Assembly: GCF_037126245.1 (NCBI RefSeq)
Contig: NZ_CP136925.1
Location: 434,001-498,000, forward strand
DNA from: Mangrovimonas cancribranchiae
Lineage (GTDB): Bacteria; Bacteroidota; Bacteroidia; Flavobacteriales; Flavobacteriaceae
DNA: 64,000 nt
Reading direction: 5' to 3'
Position 1 is the first letter of the stretch, and every line of letters starts with the position of its first letter. Below, one piece after another: positions 36,622 through 44,581 of the stretch. The position numbers and the translations under genes were made by a program. The notes beneath the pieces were generated by a model. The model saw nothing but the letters and a program-made list of their open reading frames with translations. It searched no databases and had not been told where the DNA came from.

Positions 36622-36985
36622 GATGCGTTTTGTTAATATGATAGTGATTGCAGTAAATAACGACGATTAATACAAGGGCGAACAATGCGTTTAGCTTTCC
36701 CCAAAATAACAGTTCAGGAGTGATTATGAATTCTAAAATGTTCATGCTTGCTATAATTACAATTTGGGTAATAGTATTAAATTTTGTGGCTTTATTAGAT
36801 AGAATCCAAAACGCCATAGTAATTTCTAAAATTCCTATTATTATGGTTAAAGGTCTTGAGTAGTCTTCACCCAAAATTTTTGAAACAATTTGTTCGTGTC
36901 TAGGCACTGCATTTAAAACCTTACAAAACAGTCCGTTTATAAACCAGATACTTGCTATAATTATATTGTTTATTTTTTGATTCAT
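36608..36985 (-). CDS. DoxX-like membrane protein
   Basis: 125 residues, four membrane helices, with the DoxX-like features IWFINGLFCKVLNAVPRHEQ and ILEITMAFWIL. It begins the operon whose promoter region carries the palindrome at 37001-37022. The DoxX-like family is loosely linked to thiol or redox stress in other bacteria; here the role is unknown. The pairing of DoxX-like and DUF2071 genes recurs in Bacteroidota annotations. Confidence 0.82.
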   Translation of the reverse strand: MNQKINNIIIASIWFINGLFCKVLNAVPRHEQIVSKILGEDYSRPLTIIIGILEITMAFWILSNKATKFNTITQIVIIASMNILEFIITPELLFWGKLNALFALVLIVVIYCNHYHINKTHHELI

Positions 36986-37000
36986 CTTTATATGTTTTGA

Positions 37001-37022
37001 ACTTTCAAAAAATATTGAAAGT
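37001..37022. promoter_or_regulatory. Operator palindrome copy 1 (before the DoxX-like operon)
   Basis: ACTTTCAA-AAAATA-TTGAAAGT: 8-bp arms, 6-bp spacer. It ends 15 nt before the DoxX-like ATG. The same 22 bp, plus TTTATT on one side, recurs at 37567-37588 upstream of the GbsR/MarR regulator. Two identical sites flanking a regulator gene are strong evidence for its binding site. Confidence 0.8.
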
Positions 37023-37037
37023 TTATTGCAAATTTTT

Positions 37038-37541
37038 TTATTTAAAAAGTTTAAGTAATGATTTTGTTAACCAATTTTGCTTTTGGTTTACAGCCTTATT
37101 AATCATAAGGTCTATTGTATCGGTTAATTCGTGTAGTGCTTTAGTTTGTTTTATTAGTTCTTTAGTATTTTTTGTGCCATCATCTTCTATGGATGAAACG
37201 TCTTTAAGTATTTTTATAACTGGCTTTATCTCACGTCTGCTTCGTTCTTTAGCTACAATTATTGCTAATTCTTGTACATCTTTTTCTGTTGTAAAGTATT
37301 CTCTACGTTCACCAGGGATAATTTCTTTAGTAACAATACCCCAATCCATTAACTGCCTTAGATTCATGCTTGTATTACCTCTGGAAATTTTTAGTTCGTC
37401 CATGATGTCTTCCATAGATAAAGGTTTTGTGGCTATAAAAAGAAGGGCTTGTATTTGTGCCATAGCTTTATTTATGCCCCAAAGAGAACCTAAACTTCCC
37501 CAAGTGCTAATAAATTTGTCTTTGGCTTCTTTGTATTTCAT
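37038..37541 (-). CDS. GbsR/MarR family transcriptional regulator
   Basis: 167 residues. A winged helix-turn-helix (about 25-95) has SLWGINKAMAQIQALLFIAT, the recognition part MDELKISRGNTSMNLRQLMD and the wing GIVTKEIIPGERREYFT. The C-terminal half is a dimerising coiled helix (ELTDTIDLMINKAV). The length and KISRGNTSMNLR signature fit the GbsR subgroup. A promoter with TTTG and TATATTTG lies upstream and its -33 overlaps palindrome copy 2, indicating autorepression. Confidence 0.9.
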   Translation of the reverse strand: MKYKEAKDKFISTWGSLGSLWGINKAMAQIQALLFIATKPLSMEDIMDELKISRGNTSMNLRQLMDWGIVTKEIIPGERREYFTTEKDVQELAIIVAKERSRREIKPVIKILKDVSSIEDDGTKNTKELIKQTKALHELTDTIDLMINKAVNQKQNWLTKSLLKLFK

Positions 37542-37545
37542 AAGA

Positions 37546-37575
37546 CAAATATATAAAACATTTTAAACTTTCAAA
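37546..37575 (-). promoter_or_regulatory. Promoter of the GbsR/MarR gene
   Basis: On the minus strand TTTG (37572-37575), 18-nt spacer, TATATTTG (37546-37553). The -7 box ends 4 nt before the ATG, so the message should be leaderless or nearly so. The -33 box lies inside the operator palindrome. Confidence 0.7.
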
Positions 37576-37588
37576 AAATATTGAAAGT
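37567..37588. promoter_or_regulatory. Operator palindrome copy 2 (before the GbsR/MarR gene)
   Basis: Identical to copy 1 (ACTTTCAA-AAAATA-TTGAAAGT), and overlapping the -33 element of the regulator's own promoter. It indicates negative autoregulation and joint control with the DoxX-like operon. Confidence 0.8.
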
Positions 37589-37610
37589 TTATTTTATTTT
37601 TCAGTTTGTT

Positions 37611-37678
37611 ATTCTGAGATCAGTAAAAAATTCCTTGGCAAGAAAGGATGAGATGCTGAATCAAGTTCAGCATGACAA
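37611..37678. repeat. Flavobacterial intergenic repeat with ATGCTGAA/TTCAGCAT stem
   Basis: Contains GAGATGCTGAATCAAGTTCA and the following GCATGAC: an inverted repeat ATGCTGAA-TCAAG-TTCAGCAT preceded by ATTCTGAGATCAG. Such elements are scattered in intergenic spaces of many Flavobacteriaceae genomes. A degenerate relative is at 55010-55031. It overlaps the end region between the M3 peptidase stop and the regulator promoter. Confidence 0.55.
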
Positions 37679-37681
37679 GCT

Positions 37682-39715
37682 TTATTTCTCAATCAATCCT
37701 GCACGTCTTAATAAAGCTTCGGGTTGTGGTTCTTTACCACGAAAACGCTTGTATAAAGTCATTGGATCTTCGGTGCCACCTTGAGAGAGTACGTTCTCTT
37801 TAAATTTATCTGCTACAGTTTTACTAAAAATGCCGTCTTCTTTAAAATATTCAAAAGCATCGGCATCTAAAACTTCTGCCCATTTATAGCTATAATATCC
37901 TGAAGAATATCCACCTTGAAAAATATGAGAAAACGAGGTGCTCATACAATTTTCAGAAACATCTGGATAAAGTTTGGTGTTTTTAAAAGCATTAAGTTCG
38001 TGACTTTTTACACTTTTTATATGTGATGGGTCTTGACCATGCCAACTCATATCTAATAATCCGAAGCTTAACTGACGTAACGTTTGCATACCTTCGTGAA
38101 AAGTTGATGACGCTTTAATTTTTTCTATTAAGTCCATTGGAATCACTTCGCCAGTTTCATAATGTGTGGCAAACAATTCTAAGGCTTCTTTTTCGTAACA
38201 CCAATTTTCTAACACTTGACTTGGTAGTTCTACAAAATCCCAAAAAACACTTGTTCCTGAAAGACTTGGGTAGGTTGTGTTTGCTAGCATACCATGTAGG
38301 GCATGTCCAAACTCGTGGAACAATGTGGTTACCTCGTTAAAAGTTAATAACGACGGTTTTGTTTTTGTTGGTTTGGTAAAATTACATACAATAGAAATGT
38401 GTGGTCTGCTGTTTTCACCATTTTTTACATATTGCGGTTTGTAAACAGTCATCCATGCGCCATTGCGTTTTCCTTCACGTGGGAAAAAGTCGGCGTAGAA
38501 AATAGAAATATAGTTACCCTTATTATCGGTTACTTTATAGGTTAAAACGTCTGGATGGTATTTATCAATAGTGTCAATTTCTTCAAAATTTAGTCCGTAA
38601 AGTTTTTTGGCAACAGTAAAAACACCATTAATAACGTTTTCTAACTTAAAATAAGGTTTTAGCTTTTCGTCGTCTAGGTCGAAAAGTTTTTGTTTTAGTT
38701 TTTCTGAATAATAAGCGCTATCCCATTTTTGTAATTGGTCAATATTATCCAAATCTTTAGCAAAATCGCTTAGTTTTTTAAACTCTTTAGTAGCAGCGGG
38801 TTTGGCTTTTTCTAAAAGGTCGTTTAAAAAGGTGTTTACGGTTTCTGGGGTTTTTGCCATACGCTCTTCGAGAACAAAATGGGCGTGGGTTTTATAGCCT
38901 AATAAGTTAGCGCGTTTATGACGTAGATTGGCAATTTTTAAAACAATATCTTGGTTGTCAAGATTATCGTTATGAAACCCTTTAGAACCAAATGCAAGCG
39001 CTAGTTTTTTTCGTAATTCACGGTTATCTGCATAGGTCATGAATGGAATATAACTAGGGTATTGTAATGTAATAATCCAACCTTCTTTTCCTTTTTGTTC
39101 GGCAGTTTGTTTAGCATCTTCTTTAGCGCTTTCAGGAAGTCCAGATAAATCGGCTTCGTTGGTAACATGAAGCTCATATTTATTGGTTTCTGCTAGAACA
39201 TTTTCACCAAAAGTGAGTTTTAGTTTACTGAGTTCTTTATCTATTTCGCGAAGTTGTTGTTTTTTGTCTTCGGGTAGGTTAGCACCGTTTCTTGAAAAGC
39301 TTTTGTACTTTTTATCTAGAAGTGTTTGTTGCTCTTTATTTAGGTTTAAAGAATCTTTTTGATTGTAAACTTCTTTAACACGTTTAAATAACGCTTCATT
39401 TAAAGTAATGTCGTTACTAAACTCAGATAGCAAAGGTGAAACTTCTTGTGCTATTTTTTGAATATCTTCGTTGGTTTCAGCAGAATTAAGGTTAAAGAAA
39501 ATACTTGAGACTCTATCCAACTGTTCTCCAGAAAAATCTAAGGCTTCTATAGTATTCTTAAAACTAGGTGCTTCTGAATTATGTGTAATGTCGTTTATTT
39601 CAGCTTTAGCATTTTTTATAGCTTGTTTAAAAGCAGGAAGAAAATGGTCGTTTTTAATTTTTGAAAAAGGTGCTGTATTGTGTTGTGTGTCAAAAGGTTG
39701 TTTTAAAATAATCAT
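37682..39715 (-). CDS. dcp: M3 family zinc metallopeptidase (Dcp/oligopeptidase A type)
   Basis: 677 residues. The zinc site HEFGHALHGM and the downstream Glu in SVFWDFVELPSQV define family M3. Further hallmarks are YADFFPREGKRNGAW and FSHIFQGGYSSGYYSYKWAE. There is no signal peptide, so it is a cytosolic peptidyl-dipeptidase or oligopeptidase that finishes peptide degradation. The N-terminus (MIILKQPFDTQHNTAPFSKI) matches family starts. The gene symbol is the best fit; prlC-type specificity cannot be excluded. Confidence 0.92.
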   Translation of the reverse strand: MIILKQPFDTQHNTAPFSKIKNDHFLPAFKQAIKNAKAEINDITHNSEAPSFKNTIEALDFSGEQLDRVSSIFFNLNSAETNEDIQKIAQEVSPLLSEFSNDITLNEALFKRVKEVYNQKDSLNLNKEQQTLLDKKYKSFSRNGANLPEDKKQQLREIDKELSKLKLTFGENVLAETNKYELHVTNEADLSGLPESAKEDAKQTAEQKGKEGWIITLQYPSYIPFMTYADNRELRKKLALAFGSKGFHNDNLDNQDIVLKIANLRHKRANLLGYKTHAHFVLEERMAKTPETVNTFLNDLLEKAKPAATKEFKKLSDFAKDLDNIDQLQKWDSAYYSEKLKQKLFDLDDEKLKPYFKLENVINGVFTVAKKLYGLNFEEIDTIDKYHPDVLTYKVTDNKGNYISIFYADFFPREGKRNGAWMTVYKPQYVKNGENSRPHISIVCNFTKPTKTKPSLLTFNEVTTLFHEFGHALHGMLANTTYPSLSGTSVFWDFVELPSQVLENWCYEKEALELFATHYETGEVIPMDLIEKIKASSTFHEGMQTLRQLSFGLLDMSWHGQDPSHIKSVKSHELNAFKNTKLYPDVSENCMSTSFSHIFQGGYSSGYYSYKWAEVLDADAFEYFKEDGIFSKTVADKFKENVLSQGGTEDPMTLYKRFRGKEPQPEALLRRAGLIEK

Positions 39716-39791
39716 AGTTTTTTAGCTAATGTGAGTAAAAAAGTAATTGCTTTCCTACTAATGAGTTGTAAATCTGAATATTAACAAAAGT

Positions 39792-39826
39792 TTTGGTTTT
39801 TTTTCAAATATTAGGTGTTATATTTG
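39792..39826 (+). promoter_or_regulatory. Promoter of the candidate small RNA
   Basis: Plus-strand TTG (39793-39795, within TTTTGG), 23-nt spacer, then TATATTTG (39819-39826). This fits the flavobacterial pattern TTG-N17-23-TAnnTTTG. The only thing downstream on this strand before a terminator is 90 nt of non-coding sequence. Confidence 0.6.
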
Positions 39827-39830
39827 CACC

Positions 39831-39920
39831 GATTTTTCATAAGTGATTTAAAAGGAACCCCCTTTTAAATAAATTGGTTAATAGCGTTAAAAGCCTCGAC
39901 AACTGTCGAGGCTTTTATTT
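39831..39920 (+). ncRNA. Candidate ~90-nt structured small RNA
   Basis: Lies in the gap between dcp and purE, on the opposite strand to both. From a predicted start near 39831-39833 the transcript would contain a perfect 10-bp hairpin (ATTTAAAAGG / CCTTTTAAAT, 39846-39870, loop AACCC), an unpaired linker (39871-39888) and a strong terminator hairpin (39889-39916) with a T-rich tail. No open frame of note fits. It is not tRNA, tmRNA, SRP RNA or 6S RNA by eye. Promoter plus internal hairpin plus terminator make this a good candidate; expression is unproven. Confidence 0.55.
39889..39916. terminator. Terminator between purE and dcp, also ending the candidate sRNA
   Basis: 12-13 bp perfect stem (AAAAGCCTCGAC / GTCGAGGCTTTT) around a tight AACT-type loop, with T-rich tails in both directions (TTTTATTTTTAT on plus, TTTTAACG on minus). 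The stronger T tail is on the plus strand, where no protein gene precedes it. Confidence 0.88.
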
Positions 39921-39925
39921 TTATA

Positions 39926-40405
39926 TTATAAATTTTTGGCAGATTCGTGAACTTTCGCTTTTAAGTTTTCTTTGTAATCTATAATTTTTTCTAGGATATT
40001 TTTATTCGAACTTCCCAAAATTTGCGCAGCTAAAATACCTGCATTTTTTGCGCCATCTAAAGCAACAGTGGCAACAGGAACACCGCCAGGCATTTGTAAA
40101 ATAGATAGAACAGAGTCCCAACCATCAATAGAATTTCTGCTTTTTACAGGAACACCAATTACAGGAAGTGGCGATAAAGAGGCAACCATACCTGGTAAAT
40201 GAGCCGCACCACCAGCACCAGCAATTATAACAGCAATATCTCTTTTATGAGCATTGGAACCATAGTCGAATAATTTGTCTGGAGTACGATGTGCTGATAC
40301 AATATCAACGTCTACTTCTATATCAAATTCTTTTAAAATATCGATAGCGTCTTGCATGACAGGCAAATCGCTTTTACTTCCCATTATTATACCTACTTTA
40401 CTCAT
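39926..40405 (-). CDS. purE: N5-carboxyaminoimidazole ribonucleotide mutase
   Basis: 159 residues, class I PurE. Signature [21 protein letters not shown] and [14 protein letters not shown] (the CO2/phosphate loop). It moves the carboxylate from N5-CAIR to CAIR in purine synthesis, using the product of purK encoded 1 nt upstream. Length is typical. Confidence 0.97.
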   Translation of the reverse strand: MSKVGIIMGSKSDLPVMQDAIDILKEFDIEVDVDIVSAHRTPDKLFDYGSNAHKRDIAVIIAGAGGAAHLPGMVASLSPLPVIGVPVKSRNSIDGWDSVLSILQMPGGVPVATVALDGAKNAGILAAQILGSSNKNILEKIIDYKENLKAKVHESAKNL

Positions 40406-40406
40406 A

Positions 40407-41561
40407 TTATTTGCTTATTACTTTAATTGTGTTTTTTACTTGTTCAGCTATTTTTCTTGCTGTATTAATGTCTTTATCTACTATAGTAACGTGCCCCATT
40501 TTTCTAAATGGCCTAGTTTGTTTTTTACCGTAAATATGTGGTGTAACACCATCCATTTTCATAATGTTTTCAATGTTTTCGTATACAACATCACCAGTGT
40601 GGTTTTCTGCACCAACTAAATTTACCATAATACCGCCAACTTTACTATCTGTTTTTCCTAAAGGAAGATTTAAAATAGCACGTAAATGTTGCTCAAATTG
40701 CGACGTGTAGCTCGCCTCTATAGTTTGATGCCCAGAATTATGTGGTCTTGGAGCAACCTCGTTAACTAAAATGGTGTCGTCTTGTGTTTGAAACATTTCT
40801 ACAGCTAATAAGCCTACATGATTAAACGCTTTGGATGTTTGAAGTGCAACCTCTTGCGCTTTTTTAGCCACGGTTTCATCTATTCTAGCGGGGCAAATAA
40901 CATATTCTACTTGATTGGCTTCTGGGTGAAACTCCATTTCTACAACAGGGAATGTTTTAACCTCGCCAGCAGCATTTCGTGCCACAATAACGGCCAGTTC
41001 GTTTTTAAACGGAATCATTTTTTCGGCAATACATTCTACATTGGGTAGTCCTTCTAAATCGTCAAGTTGTCTTATCACTTTTACACCGTTTCCATCGTAA
41101 CCAAATTGGGCACTTTTCCATACAAAAGGCAATTCTAAACCGCCATTGTTTAAGGCTTCTCTTATTTCAGTAGTATAAGCAAACCTTGAAAATTCGGCAG
41201 TAGGAATATTGTTATCAATATAAAATAACTTTTGTTTGGCTTTATTTTGAATGGTGCGTAATGTTTTAGATGACGGGAAAACAGTAATGCCTTCCTTTTC
41301 TAAAGTTTCTAAAGCATCAACATTAACGTTTTCAATTTCAATGGTTAGTGTATTAACATTTCTTCCAAAGGAAACAACCGTGTCATAATCCATTAAATCG
41401 CCTTGAGAAAATTCGTTGCAATCAATTTTTGAAGGAGCTTCGTTACTAGGATCTAAAACACAAGTGTAAACATCAAATTTTCTTGTATTGTAGAGTATCA
41501 TTTTGCCAAGTTGCCCACCGCCAAGGATACCAAGCTTAAAGTTAGAGGAGAATAAATCCAT
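40407..41561 (-). CDS. purK: N5-carboxyaminoimidazole ribonucleotide synthase
   Basis: 384 residues from ATG 41561. ATP-grasp enzyme: N-terminal [13 protein letters not shown], central [15 protein letters not shown], metal site [13 protein letters not shown]. It carboxylates AIR with ATP and bicarbonate. The longer frame to TTG 41582 is rejected because a TATTTTTG promoter element occupies 41580-41587. It forms an operon with purE, 1 nt apart. Confidence 0.96.
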   Translation of the reverse strand: MDLFSSNFKLGILGGGQLGKMILYNTRKFDVYTCVLDPSNEAPSKIDCNEFSQGDLMDYDTVVSFGRNVNTLTIEIENVNVDALETLEKEGITVFPSSKTLRTIQNKAKQKLFYIDNNIPTAEFSRFAYTTEIREALNNGGLELPFVWKSAQFGYDGNGVKVIRQLDDLEGLPNVECIAEKMIPFKNELAVIVARNAAGEVKTFPVVEMEFHPEANQVEYVICPARIDETVAKKAQEVALQTSKAFNHVGLLAVEMFQTQDDTILVNEVAPRPHNSGHQTIEASYTSQFEQHLRAILNLPLGKTDSKVGGIMVNLVGAENHTGDVVYENIENIMKMDGVTPHIYGKKQTRPFRKMGHVTIVDKDINTARKIAEQVKNTIKVISK

Positions 41562-41579
41562 TCTGCGAAATATTTTCAG

Positions 41580-41587
41580 CAAAAATA
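41580..41587 (-). promoter_or_regulatory. purK-purE promoter -7 element
   Basis: TATTTTTG on the minus strand (TAnnTTTG), 18 nt upstream of the purK ATG. It fixes the purK start. Confidence 0.6.
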
Positions 41588-41662
41588 CAAATCAATATGC
41601 TGTGAAAAAAGCTAAAACAGAAACAATGTAAAGGCAAATTCGCAAAACGTTAATCAAATGAT

Positions 41663-41670
41663 TATCTTTG
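41663..41670 (+). promoter_or_regulatory. Promoter -7 element of the HPRT-adenylate kinase gene
   Basis: TATCTTTG, an exact TAnnTTTG match, ending 25 nt before the GTG start at 41696. Confidence 0.55.
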
Positions 41671-41695
41671 CTTTTCTAAAAATAAAAAATAAGAG

Positions 41696-42802
41696 GTGAA
41701 GCTTCACGATTTAGAATTTAAACCGTTTATAAGAGCTAAAGAAATTGAGCAAACTGTTAGCCGAATGGTAACAGAAATAGCCAATGATTTGAAAGATGAA
41801 GTTCCTGTGTTTGTGGGGATTTTAAATGGCTCGTTTATGTTTGTAAGTGATTTTGTAAAAGCCTACCCAAAACCGTGCGAGGTAACATTTATTAAGCTCG
41901 CATCTTACGAAGGGGTGAAATCTACAGACGACATTCAAAGACTAATAGGCTTAACACAGGACCTTACGGGACGAACGGTAGTAATTTTAGAAGATATTAT
42001 TGATTCCGGGAAAACGTTAGCCGAAGTACATCGTATTTTTAAAAATGAAAATGTAAAAGCGCTTAAAATAGCGACTCTATTTTACAAACCCGAAGCTTAT
42101 AAAAAAGACTTTAAATTACATTATGTAGGTATAGAAATTCCAACAAAATTTATTGTAGGCTATGGTTTAGACTACAGTGGTTTAGGGAGAGACTTGCCAG
42201 AAGTATATCAACTTAAAACAACACAACACATGACAAATTTAGTCCTATTTGGACCTCCAGGTGCTGGAAAAGGAACACAAGCAGAATTCTTAAAAGAAAA
42301 ATACAATTTAGTACATATTTCTACCGGAGATGTGTTCCGATACAATATAAAAAATGAAACTGCTTTAGGAATGCTAGCAAAATCTTACATGGATAAAGGT
42401 GAGTTGGTTCCAGACCAAGTAACCATAGATATGCTAAATGCCGAAGTTGAAAAAAATACAGATGCTAACGGTTTTATTTTTGACGGTTTCCCAAGAACCA
42501 ATGCGCAAGCAAAAGCTTTAGATAAGTTAATGGATGAAAAAGACTCTCAAATTAATGCTATGATTGCACTTGAGGTTGATGATGAGGTGCTTGTTCAACG
42601 TTTATTAGAACGCGGAAAAACAAGTGGCCGTGCCGATGATGCCGATGAAAACATTATTAGAAATCGTATAACAGAGTATTATAAAAAAACAGCTATTCTT
42701 AAAGACTTTTACTCGGCGCAAGACAAATTTTACGGTGTTGATGGTGTAGGTAGTATAGAAGAAATCACAGAGCGATTAAGTAAGGTTATAGACAACCTTT
42801 AA
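41696..42802 (+). CDS. adk: Fusion of hypoxanthine phosphoribosyltransferase and adenylate kinase
   Basis: 368 residues from GTG 41696. Residues 1-175 are an [17 protein letters not shown], the PRPP loop [26 protein letters not shown]. Residues 179-368 are a short-type adenylate kinase: P-loop [25 protein letters not shown] and [13 protein letters not shown], where the long LID is absent. One open frame joins them with no stop, and an in-frame ATG at 42230 marks the kinase start, so a free kinase might also be made. The pair joins purine salvage (IMP/GMP formation) with AMP phosphorylation. Such a fusion is found in flavobacterial genomes (recollection). Confidence 0.92.
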   Translation: MKLHDLEFKPFIRAKEIEQTVSRMVTEIANDLKDEVPVFVGILNGSFMFVSDFVKAYPKPCEVTFIKLASYEGVKSTDDIQRLIGLTQDLTGRTVVILEDIIDSGKTLAEVHRIFKNENVKALKIATLFYKPEAYKKDFKLHYVGIEIPTKFIVGYGLDYSGLGRDLPEVYQLKTTQHMTNLVLFGPPGAGKGTQAEFLKEKYNLVHISTGDVFRYNIKNETALGMLAKSYMDKGELVPDQVTIDMLNAEVEKNTDANGFIFDGFPRTNAQAKALDKLMDEKDSQINAMIALEVDDEVLVQRLLERGKTSGRADDADENIIRNRITEYYKKTAILKDFYSAQDKFYGVDGVGSIEEITERLSKVIDNL

Positions 42803-42819
42803 AAGTTCAATTAAAAATA

Positions 42820-42837
42820 TTCCTGTGTTTACAGGAA
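42820..42837 (+). other. Small hairpin before obgE
   Basis: TTCCTGT-GTTT-ACAGGAA, a 7-bp perfect stem that ends 6 nt before the obgE ATG. There is no T run, so it is not a terminator. It may affect ribosome access; the evidence is position only. Confidence 0.35.
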
Positions 42838-42843
42838 GTAACT

Positions 42844-43842
42844 ATGACAGAAGGAAATTTTGTAGACTACGTAAAACTATATGTGTCATCGGGTAAAGGT
42901 GGGAAAGGTTCTGCACATTTACACCGTGAAAAGTATATAGCTAAAGGCGGACCAGATGGAGGTGATGGTGGTCGAGGAGGTAACGTAATAATACGCGGTA
43001 ACAAAAACCTTTGGACCCTTTTTGAATATAAATTTAAACGCCATTTTAGAGCAGAACATGGTGGCGATGGCGGTAAACAGCGTAGTACAGGAGCCGATGG
43101 CGCCGATGTGTATATGGATGTTCCTTTAGGAACGGTTGTTAGAGATAAACTTTCGAATGACATTCTTTTTGAAATTACCGAAAACGGTGAAGAAAAAATT
43201 ATTGCTCAAGGCGGAAAAGGTGGACGCGGTAATTGGCATTTTAAAAGTGCTACCAATCAAACGCCACGTTATGCGCAACCAGGAATACCAGGAGAGGAAA
43301 AAGAAATTATTCTAGAGTTAAAAGTTTTAGCCGATGTAGGTTTAGTAGGATTCCCAAATGCAGGGAAATCTACATTACTATCGGTAGTTACAGCAGCTAA
43401 GCCTAAAATTGCCGATTACGAGTTTACAACCCTAAAACCTAATTTAGGGATTGTAAAACATAGAGAATTTCAAACGTTTGTTATGGCAGATATCCCTGGA
43501 ATTATAGAAGGTGCTGCCGAAGGAAAAGGTCTTGGACATTACTTTTTACGCCATATAGAACGTAACTCTACACTATTATTTTTAATTCCTGCAGATGCCG
43601 ATGATATTAATAAGCAATACGATATTTTGTTGGGTGAGCTAAAACGCTATAATCCCGAAATGTTAGATAAAGAACGTTTTATTGCGATATCGAAAAGTGA
43701 TATGTTAGATGAGGAATTAAAAACCGAATTAAAAGCAGAGCTCGATAAGACTCTTCCTGTAAATTATATGTTTATTTCTGCCGTAGCACAACAAGGTATT
43801 ACCGAGTTAAAAGATAAATTATGGGATATGCTTAACAATTAA
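42844..43842 (+). CDS. obgE: Obg GTPase
   Basis: 332 residues. N-terminal Gly-rich Obg domain (about 1-160, [30 protein letters not shown]) then the G domain: G1 [12 protein letters not shown]3 [15 protein letters not shown]4-like SKSD. There is no C-terminal OCT domain, as in other Bacteroidota. It is an essential ribosome-associated GTPase in 50S assembly and stress control. It lies 41 nt after the adenylate kinase fusion on the same strand. Confidence 0.96.
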   Translation: MTEGNFVDYVKLYVSSGKGGKGSAHLHREKYIAKGGPDGGDGGRGGNVIIRGNKNLWTLFEYKFKRHFRAEHGGDGGKQRSTGADGADVYMDVPLGTVVRDKLSNDILFEITENGEEKIIAQGGKGGRGNWHFKSATNQTPRYAQPGIPGEEKEIILELKVLADVGLVGFPNAGKSTLLSVVTAAKPKIADYEFTTLKPNLGIVKHREFQTFVMADIPGIIEGAAEGKGLGHYFLRHIERNSTLLFLIPADADDINKQYDILLGELKRYNPEMLDKERFIAISKSDMLDEELKTELKAELDKTLPVNYMFISAVAQQGITELKDKLWDMLNN

Positions 43843-43855
43843 AATCGACCCCCAC

Positions 43856-44563
43856 ATGAAAGATTTTATTAAAAGCATTGTAGAGATTAACGATAATAAA
43901 TTAAGCCGTTGGTTTGCTTTTATTATTCAAGGGTTAATTTTATTATCGGTTATAGCTTTTACGGTTGAGACGTTACCAGATTTAAAGCCGCAAACAAGAG
44001 ACATACTCAAGTCTATAGAAATTGTAACCGTTATTGTTTTTACTATAGAATATTTGTTAAGAATTTATGTAGCAGATAATAAACCGAAATTTATTTTTAG
44101 TTTCTATGGAATTATTGATTTGGTATCCATTTTACCATTTTACCTAGCGATAGGTTTCGATTTAAGATCGCTTCGTGCCCTTCGTTTTTTACGAATTTTT
44201 AGAGTGCTAAAAATGGTTCGATACAATAAAGCTATGGCGCATTTTATGTTTGCTATAAAATCGGTAAAAGAAGAAATTATATTATTTGTCATGGTTACCA
44301 TGATATTAATTTACTTTTCAGGTGTAGGAATATATTATTTTGAAAATCAGGCGCAGCCAGAAAATTTCTCGTCAATTTTTGATAGTTTATGGTGGGCAAT
44401 TATTACCTTAACAACCGTAGGTTATGGCGATGTTTATCCCGTAACAATAGGTGGTAGAGTTTTTACATTTTTAATTTTAATGATAGGGTTAGGAATTGTA
44501 GCTATTCCAACAGGAATTATTTCATCAGCGTTAACTAAAACTATGGATGAAAAAAATGAGTAA
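43856..44563 (+). CDS. Voltage-gated-type potassium channel / ion transporter
   Basis: 235 residues, six helices. S4-like segment with regular arginines (LRSLRALRFLRIFRVLKM, about 99-116) and pore filter TLTTVGYGDVYPVT. This is the KvAP-type tetrameric K+ channel plan. There is no cyclic-nucleotide or RCK domain. It starts 13 nt after obgE. Confidence 0.92.
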   Translation: MKDFIKSIVEINDNKLSRWFAFIIQGLILLSVIAFTVETLPDLKPQTRDILKSIEIVTVIVFTIEYLLRIYVADNKPKFIFSFYGIIDLVSILPFYLAIGFDLRSLRALRFLRIFRVLKMVRYNKAMAHFMFAIKSVKEEIILFVMVTMILIYFSGVGIYYFENQAQPENFSSIFDSLWWAIITLTTVGYGDVYPVTIGGRVFTFLILMIGLGIVAIPTGIISSALTKTMDEKNE

Positions 44564-44581
44564 CTTTAAACATAAAAAAAT

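Noticed and set aside
36997-37566. 189-codon plus-strand open frame opposite the GbsR/MarR gene
   Set aside because: Antisense shadow of a well-supported regulator; spans both operator palindromes and has no family-like features.
42230-42802. Adenylate kinase as an independent gene after a missed HPRT stop
   Set aside because: The frame is open and in phase from 41696 through 42802 with no stop; the fusion stands, with the internal start only a possibility.
42820-42837. Hairpin before obgE as a terminator
   Set aside because: Seven-bp stem without a T run, and the next gene begins 6 nt later; kept only as a possible leader structure.
42867-43163. 98-codon minus-strand frame in obgE
   Set aside because: Created by the Gly-rich repeats of the Obg domain read backwards (Pro-rich), not a gene.
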